Source of the DNA: Yanghanlia sp047501535
GTDB lineage: Bacteria > Pseudomonadota > Gammaproteobacteria > Burkholderiales > Burkholderiaceae_B
DNA: 64,000 nucleotides
Direction: 5' to 3'
Assembly (NCBI RefSeq): GCF_047501535.1
Contig: NZ_JAZDRJ010000005.1
Span: forward strand, 124,001 to 188,000
The notes beneath the pieces were generated by a model. The model did no database searches, was not told the DNA's origin, and was given only the letters and a program-made list of their open reading frames with translations. Of the stretch, positions 59,362 to 64,000 are shown piece after piece (the first letter of the stretch is position 1; every line of letters starts with the position of its first letter). A program made the translations under genes and the position numbers.

Positions 59362-60537
59362 TCAATACAGGGGGACGGAGAAACGTAGCCCTATATCATA
59401 GTCGTCTGCCACTGTTTCGCGCTCTGCGTGGATACCGATGCGCAGATTCGGGCTATACCAAAACTGCTGACGCACCCTGAAACGACGCTTCTGAGTGCCT
59501 AACTTGTCTCGAGCCGTCTCGAAGCTGCCCGACCATTGCCCCCAAGTGCCCACATTCCAGGAAGCCGCCCAACGCTGCCGCTCGCCGCCCGCCAAGCCTG
59601 CACCGGCGGCATAGCGACTCACATCCATAAAGCCATCCGTGCGGCGTTCTCCCGCCCAACTCACGGTCCAATCGTCGGCAAGATCAAAATCCGCCAACGC
59701 CCGGTAACGCCATCCTTGATTGCCTCCCATGCTGGAATGAGCAAAGCCCGACTGCCAGCGGCCCCAGCTTCCCAAGTCATATTGCCCGCCCACCTCGGAT
59801 GTCACCAAGTCGTCTGCAGCCTCGGCATGAGTCACCAGCTTCACCGTCGGGCTGTATTCGTAATTCAATGCAAAACGGCCTGCAGCCGGGCCAAAAGTCA
59901 GGTCTGAAGCATTGGCGGCGGATTGATCTACCACCCCAAGCGCCATGGAATAATTCCATTGCGGTGCCTGATCGGCCGGAGCGGGAACGCCTTGCCTGAA
60001 TTGGATGCCGCCGAGTTTCAGGCTCTCATTCCAGCCCGGCGTTACGATCTCGCTGCTGCCCAAAGCAAAGTCAGTGGCTTCACCCAAGCTGGCTCGCCAT
60101 TGCGCGGTACCGGCCTGCCACCCGCCGCTATCCGGCTTGGGCTGCCAGCGTGTCTCTGGCGTTTCCACCCCGACTTTCTCAAACCCACCCAGCAAGCCGG
60201 TAGAGTGTCTGGAAATGGCAAAGTGGCGCGCATAATCGAACGTTCGCAAACGCAAACCGTCCTCGGGACTCCAGAAATAGGAAGCTGGAATATCCGGTAC
60301 AAACGGCTCTTCAAACCCATAGCCTATGTCAGACGCCTGGTGGGACGCCCCACGGGCCTGTAACGGCAGTTCCCTGCCCCTGGTCGCAGTGGCTGCTAAT
60401 TCATCGGCTGGAGCGCCTGCATCGCGTTCTGGCGGCGTCTGCCGAGTGGTATCACTGTTGACGCTGGCGCAGCCGGCAAATAGCGCCATGCCCGCCCCTA
60501 ATACGCAAGAGACGATTTCAATCCGTTTCCAAGTCAT
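59362..60537 (-). CDS. Outer-membrane beta-barrel-like lipoprotein
   Basis: A 391-residue exported protein. Residues 1-23 form a lipoprotein signal (VLGAGMALFAGC, lipobox FAGC, Cys23). A polar linker follows (to about 80), then alternating Gly/Trp/Tyr-rich amphipathic strands (GQYDLGSWGRWQSGFAHSSM, RYRALADFDLADDWTVSWAG) and a C-terminal LRFSVPLY ending in an aromatic residue, as in outer-membrane barrels. The strands recall fimbrial-usher barrels, but no plug, N- or C-terminal usher domains are seen. Function unknown. It diverges from an OmpR-like regulator 35 bases away and is followed by recQ. Confidence 0.65.
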   Translation of the reverse strand: MTWKRIEIVSCVLGAGMALFAGCASVNSDTTRQTPPERDAGAPADELAATATRGRELPLQARGASHQASDIGYGFEEPFVPDIPASYFWSPEDGLRLRTFDYARHFAISRHSTGLLGGFEKVGVETPETRWQPKPDSGGWQAGTAQWRASLGEATDFALGSSEIVTPGWNESLKLGGIQFRQGVPAPADQAPQWNYSMALGVVDQSAANASDLTFGPAAGRFALNYEYSPTVKLVTHAEAADDLVTSEVGGQYDLGSWGRWQSGFAHSSMGGNQGWRYRALADFDLADDWTVSWAGERRTDGFMDVSRYAAGAGLAGGERQRWAASWNVGTWGQWSGSFETARDKLGTQKRRFRVRQQFWYSPNLRIGIHAERETVADDYDIGLRFSVPLY

Positions 60538-60572
60538 GGCGCATCGGCATCGCAAGAGTAAACTTGACCTCC

Positions 60573-61274
60573 ATGGAAAAGCCACATACCAAAGTCCTTG
60601 TCGTGGACGACGACCCAGCCCTGTTGCAACTGTTGGCCGACTACCTGAACCGCCATCAGTACGACACTTTGCTCGCCCCCAACGCCAGCGATCTGGAAGC
60701 CCGTATTCAGCGCTACAGCCCGGATCTCATCGTGCTGGACCGCATGATGCCGGACGGCGATGGCGCCGAAGCCTGCCGCCGACTGCGCCAGCAAGGCGAG
60801 GATATTCCTATTATCCTCCTCACGGCCAAAGATGAAACCGTCGATCGCATCATCGGGCTGGAGGCCGGCGCTGACGATTATCTCGGCAAACCCTTTGACC
60901 CCCGTGAACTGCTGGCCCGCATCGAAGCGGTACTGCGCCGCAAAAAAGGGGCGTCGGCACTCATCAAAGATAAACCCGTCAGCTTCGGCCCGTTCGTGTT
61001 CAACCCCGTCACCCGGCAACTGCATCGTGGCGACACCCTAATCAAACTGACAGGCGGTGAGGTCAACCTTTTGGAAGCCCTGATCAGCAACCCGGGTAAA
61101 CCGTTGTCGCGTGAGCGTCTTTTGGCTCTGGCACGCGATGATGAAGAAGGCGAACGCAACGACCGCGCCATCGACATTGCTGTACTCCGACTACGCCGCG
61201 CCTTGGAAGACGACCCAAAACAACCCCGCTGGATACAAACCGTCTGGGGTGTGGGCTATCGCTTCTCTCCCTAA
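60573..61274 (+). CDS. OmpR-family response regulator
   Basis: A 233-residue regulator: receiver domain (KVLVVDDDPALLQLLADYLN; phosphoacceptor Asp in DLIVLDRMMPDGDG; Lys in DYLGKPFDPREL) and an OmpR winged helix (LTGGEVNLLEALISNPGKPL, then RAIDIAVLRLRRALEDDP and TVWGVGYRF). ATG 60573 is used. The partner kinase gene begins 11 bases downstream. The pair resembles OmpR/EnvZ or Bordetella RisA/RisS, and may control the divergent outer-membrane lipoprotein. Confidence 0.94.
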   Translation: MEKPHTKVLVVDDDPALLQLLADYLNRHQYDTLLAPNASDLEARIQRYSPDLIVLDRMMPDGDGAEACRRLRQQGEDIPIILLTAKDETVDRIIGLEAGADDYLGKPFDPRELLARIEAVLRRKKGASALIKDKPVSFGPFVFNPVTRQLHRGDTLIKLTGGEVNLLEALISNPGKPLSRERLLALARDDEEGERNDRAIDIAVLRLRRALEDDPKQPRWIQTVWGVGYRFSP

Positions 61275-61285
61275 GCGCAAACTCC

Positions 61286-62722
61286 ATGCCCGCCTGGCGA
61301 TCCCTCCTCCCCCGTTCCCTGCGTGCCCGCATGTTGCTGCTCACGCTGGGCACCATTGTGCTGGTGCAAGCAGCCACATTCGCAACTGTCAGCCATTACC
61401 GCAAACAGTTCACTGAAGATATTTCCGTTGAGCTGACAGCCACCACTATCCGCACCCTGCGGGCCGCACTGGCGGAAATCCCCTCAGAGCAACGGCCCGA
61501 CTTCGTACGCGACGCGTCGCAGAACCAATGGCGGCTGTGGTCGCGTTCATTGCCTGCTAATGCCAGCCTGGAACGTCGTCGCCACCGTGCTCATGATGAC
61601 TCGAACCGCCCCCCGCCGCCCGACGATATTCGCCGCAACTTGCGCGACTTTGTCGAAGCGCTCAACCAACGGCTAGATGATGACGCCCGCGTCGCTTTGT
61701 CGCGCGGCCCCGAGCCACGCCTGTACATCTCGCTGATTGAAGCGCCGGGCGTTGAGGAGAACGTCCGTTCGCGAGAATGGCTGGTGATTCCGTTGGATCG
61801 CATCACGCGGCCTGTCGCCACCCCCATGGTGATTGTCTGGCTGTCTGGCATGGCGCTATTGCTACTGGCTTCAGCCGCTTTCGCCTGGCATATCACCCGT
61901 CCCCTGACACGCTTGGCCCAGGCTGCCGACCAGCTGGCCGCCGGCCAACCCCAGCGCGTCGTGCCCTCCGGCCCCTCCGAAACGCGCAGCCTGGGAGAGC
62001 GTTTCAACGCCATGCTGGACACCCTGGCGGAATCTGCCGCAGTACAACGCACACTACTTGCAGGCCTGCCGCACGATTTAAAAGGCCCGTTATCACGCAT
62101 GTGGCTGCGGATAGAAATGACGGATGACCCCAACTTGAAAGACGGCATGCGTCAGGACGTCCAGGATATGCAGCGCATGATCGACCAATTCATCAACTAC
62201 GTCAGGGGTTCCGACCAGGGTTCATACCATTATGTGCCCCTTCCTGTGCGCCCCTGGCTGGAAGAACGTGTCGCAACATGGCAACAGGCCGGGCGCGACG
62301 TGCGCCTGCTGCGTATGCCGGAAGAAGACCTGATTCTGCCTGCCGACGAACTTGCATTGGGACGACTGATTGATAATCTTGTCACCAACGCCTTCAACCA
62401 CGGCAAACCGCCGGTGGAAATTTCCCTGACGCAAGAACGGCAGAACGCCGTGCTGACTCTGCGCGATCATGGAGAAGGCATCTCCAAGGAACGCCGCGCC
62501 GAGGCTTTGCGGCCGTTTTCGCGCCTGGACGAAGCGCGGACACGCACGGGTTCAGTCGGGCTGGGCCTGGCATTGGCCGACATGATTACCCGCGCCCATG
62601 GCGGCACGCTAAGCCTGGATGATGCTGAAGGCGGCGGACTGCAAGTAAAAATCAGCCTGCCGCTTCAGCGCCCGAATTCCGGAGGCTCAGGCGGCATCGA
62701 CAAACCGAACATGCGCCAATAG
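61286..62722 (+). CDS. EnvZ-like sensor histidine kinase
   Basis: A 478-residue inner-membrane kinase: TM1 near residues 17-36 (MLLLTLGTIVLVQAATFATV), a periplasmic sensor of about 140 residues with a charged HRRH/PPPP loop, TM2 (MVIVWLSGMALLLLASAAFA), HAMP, the H-box LLAGLPHDLKGPLSRMWLRI (phosphoacceptor His), N-box LIDNLVTNAFNHGKP, and G-boxes DHGEGIS and SVGLGLALAD. It would phosphorylate the OmpR-like regulator just upstream. Its last 58 bases overlap the convergent cydB gene. Confidence 0.94.
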   Translation: MPAWRSLLPRSLRARMLLLTLGTIVLVQAATFATVSHYRKQFTEDISVELTATTIRTLRAALAEIPSEQRPDFVRDASQNQWRLWSRSLPANASLERRRHRAHDDSNRPPPPDDIRRNLRDFVEALNQRLDDDARVALSRGPEPRLYISLIEAPGVEENVRSREWLVIPLDRITRPVATPMVIVWLSGMALLLLASAAFAWHITRPLTRLAQAADQLAAGQPQRVVPSGPSETRSLGERFNAMLDTLAESAAVQRTLLAGLPHDLKGPLSRMWLRIEMTDDPNLKDGMRQDVQDMQRMIDQFINYVRGSDQGSYHYVPLPVRPWLEERVATWQQAGRDVRLLRMPEEDLILPADELALGRLIDNLVTNAFNHGKPPVEISLTQERQNAVLTLRDHGEGISKERRAEALRPFSRLDEARTRTGSVGLGLALADMITRAHGGTLSLDDAEGGGLQVKISLPLQRPNSGGSGGIDKPNMRQ

Positions 62723-63714
62723 ACCCGGGTGTTGAAGACCAGCGCAATCGGCAAAACAACCGCTACACCCACCAGCACCAGCTGCAATGATTCAGTTGCA
62801 GCCGCGGCATCCCAGATGGTGAGCTCATCCACCACCAGATAAGGGAAGAAACTGTACGCCAGGCCGCCGAACGTCATGCAAAAAACCAGCAGCGTCAGCA
62901 CAAAAGGCAGTGCCGTATTGCGAAAGCTGGTGTTGATCATGCGTTGTAAGCGCATTTCTGTGCAAATAAAGGCTGCCAGCATGCAAACCCAGAAACCTGC
63001 CACCCCCCCGCGCACCCCGCTGCCGCTCCATTTCAGGAAAATCCCGGGATGCCCCATCGCCAGCACCACCGACACGCCCACCACCCCGGCTGCCGCCCAC
63101 CGCACGCAACGCCGCGCCCAGAAAATGGCGCGGGCGCGCAATTCGCCGCCTTCCCTCATGATGAGCCAGGAAGCTCCCAGCAAACAATAAGCGGCCACGG
63201 CACAGGCTGCGGTAAATACCGCAAACCACACATGCCCGACCCCCCCCTGAGCCAGCCAGGCCATTTTGGCCAGCAGCAAACCATGAGACATGGCGGCCAA
63301 CAACGCGCCCAGCCCGAACAGGCCTGTCCAATAGGCTTGCAACTCGCGAGGCGCGCGCAGACGCAGCTCGAAGCCTACAGAACGTAGCAGCGTACCAACT
63401 GCCAGTAGCGTGACCGGCAGATACAGCTCGCTCATGATGCGGCCCCAGGCCAGAGGAAAGGCTGCCATAAACAGCCCCAAGCCCAAAAACAGCCAGAATT
63501 CGTTGGCATCCCGCCACGGGCTGAGTAAGGCCAACATACGCGGCTTGAGATGTGCGGGCGCGAATACGCTCAGACACCCCACCCCGATATCGAAGCCATC
63601 AAGCACCGTTCCCGCCAGCACCACGATGAACAGCAGCGCCATGAAGGCCAGCGGTAACCAGAATTCGGGGGCTTGTGGATTTAGCCCCAGCGCTAAAGCG
63701 AGGGTATCTACCAT
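62665..63714 (-). CDS. cydB: Cytochrome bd-type ubiquinol oxidase subunit II
   Basis: A 349-residue membrane protein with about eight helices and the CydB signature VLDGFDIGVGCLSVFAP near the N-terminus, plus WRDANEFWLFLGLGLFMAAF. It is the second subunit of a cytochrome bd / cyanide-insensitive oxidase, which reduces oxygen with electrons from ubiquinol. It follows the subunit I gene by 10 bases. It lacks any obvious defect; the N-terminal part matches the CioB subgroup somewhat better. Confidence 0.9.
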   Translation of the reverse strand: MVDTLALALGLNPQAPEFWLPLAFMALLFIVVLAGTVLDGFDIGVGCLSVFAPAHLKPRMLALLSPWRDANEFWLFLGLGLFMAAFPLAWGRIMSELYLPVTLLAVGTLLRSVGFELRLRAPRELQAYWTGLFGLGALLAAMSHGLLLAKMAWLAQGGVGHVWFAVFTAACAVAAYCLLGASWLIMREGGELRARAIFWARRCVRWAAAGVVGVSVVLAMGHPGIFLKWSGSGVRGGVAGFWVCMLAAFICTEMRLQRMINTSFRNTALPFVLTLLVFCMTFGGLAYSFFPYLVVDELTIWDAAAATESLQLVLVGVAVVLPIALVFNTRVYWRMFGLSMPPEPPEFGR

Positions 63715-63724
63715 ATATCTACTC

Positions 63725-64000
63725 TTATGCTCGACCCCGATGACGTGCGATAGGCACTACGCCATAGCGCATGTAATGCCATAACAACTGGAGAAAACCC
63801 GCCATGCACAGTATGTACACGGCCAACAACGCCAGCCCCCCAGCGAGTAGCGAGGCCACAGAGACATCGGCAAGCACTTCGCTCTGCGTCACCGTCCCCG
63901 CCACAGCATAGGGATGAGCCCCCATAAAGACGTGCGCAAAGCCCAGCACGGCCACCAACCCGCTGCCAAAACCCGCAAGCACCAAAGCATGTAAAAGCCA
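63725..64000 (-). CDS. cydA: Cytochrome bd-type ubiquinol oxidase subunit I, C-terminal part
   Basis: The frame is open to the window end, giving the last 91 residues of a larger protein. Two hydrophobic helices are visible (ALVLAGFGSGLVAVLGFAHV and LLAGGLALLAVYILCMAGFL) with HPYAVAGTVTQSEVLADVS between, which resembles the CydA/CioA segment (R-QPW-V-G--T) before the last helix. The identity relies mostly on cydB being 10 bases downstream. The 5' end is outside the window. Confidence 0.7.
   Translation of the reverse strand, partial: WLLHALVLAGFGSGLVAVLGFAHVFMGAHPYAVAGTVTQSEVLADVSVASLLAGGLALLAVYILCMAGFLQLLWHYMRYGVVPIARHRGRA

Overview
The window looks like chromosomal DNA of a betaproteobacterium of the family Alcaligenaceae (Bordetella / Achromobacter / Pusillimonas group). 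The signs are moderately high GC, four Bug/TctC-type solute receptors, a PHA phasin, the gene run dusB-fis-purH-ruvC-ruvA with ruvB close by, the aat-bpt-pyrD cluster, and many CoA-based catabolic genes. The genus is an inference. All identifications rest on motif recognition, not on searches.

Layout. 1-4.4 kb: a GST remnant, an MFS transporter, trxB, and an ArsR-rhodanese regulator. 3.2-14.3 kb: a catabolic locus. A sigma-54 activator reads leftward with two hotdog thioesterases and an MFS transporter. From a well-formed -24/-12 promoter a rightward operon encodes a carboxyltransferase, a Bug receptor, an ADP-forming acyl-CoA ligase, a biotin carboxylase and a biotin carrier protein, followed by a third thioesterase. 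It reads as uptake, CoA activation and carboxylation of an unknown organic acid. 14.5-17.8 kb: an ABC importer whose receptor gene carries an internal deletion and frameshift, followed by nnrS.

17.9-26.15 kb: an 8.2-kb integrative mobilizable element in tRNA-Cys(GCA), bounded by a 45-bp direct repeat of the tRNA 3' half. It encodes a tyrosine integrase, an excisionase-like protein, a secreted von Willebrand A protein, a phage-GPA-like rolling-circle initiator, a small accessory protein and a MobA/MobL-type relaxase. An RSF1010-like oriT lies between the last two. It has no conjugation pore genes, so it would depend on a helper. Tandem 12-bp repeats near both ends are candidate integrase arm sites.

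26.4-41.6 kb: a ygiW-like gene, an exported methyltransferase-like protein, a CoA-transferase bracketed by two Bug receptors, Nudix, aat, bpt, pyrD, a phasin with a clear promoter flanked by a repeated motif, another Bug receptor facing an IclR regulator, a CinA-like protein, a CysZ/EI24-like membrane protein and a thioredoxin. 41.6-64 kb: mostly housekeeping genes: rhlE, azlCD divergent from ilvE, a zf-CHCC protein, a YheT-like hydrolase, a BepA-like protease, a CtaG-like protein, an MgtC-tail-like protein behind a long structured leader, a UbiH-family hydroxylase, dusB-fis-purH-ruvCA, a dehydratase wedged before ruvB, recQ, an outer-membrane lipoprotein, an OmpR/EnvZ-type pair, and a bd-type oxidase whose subunit I is cut by the window end.
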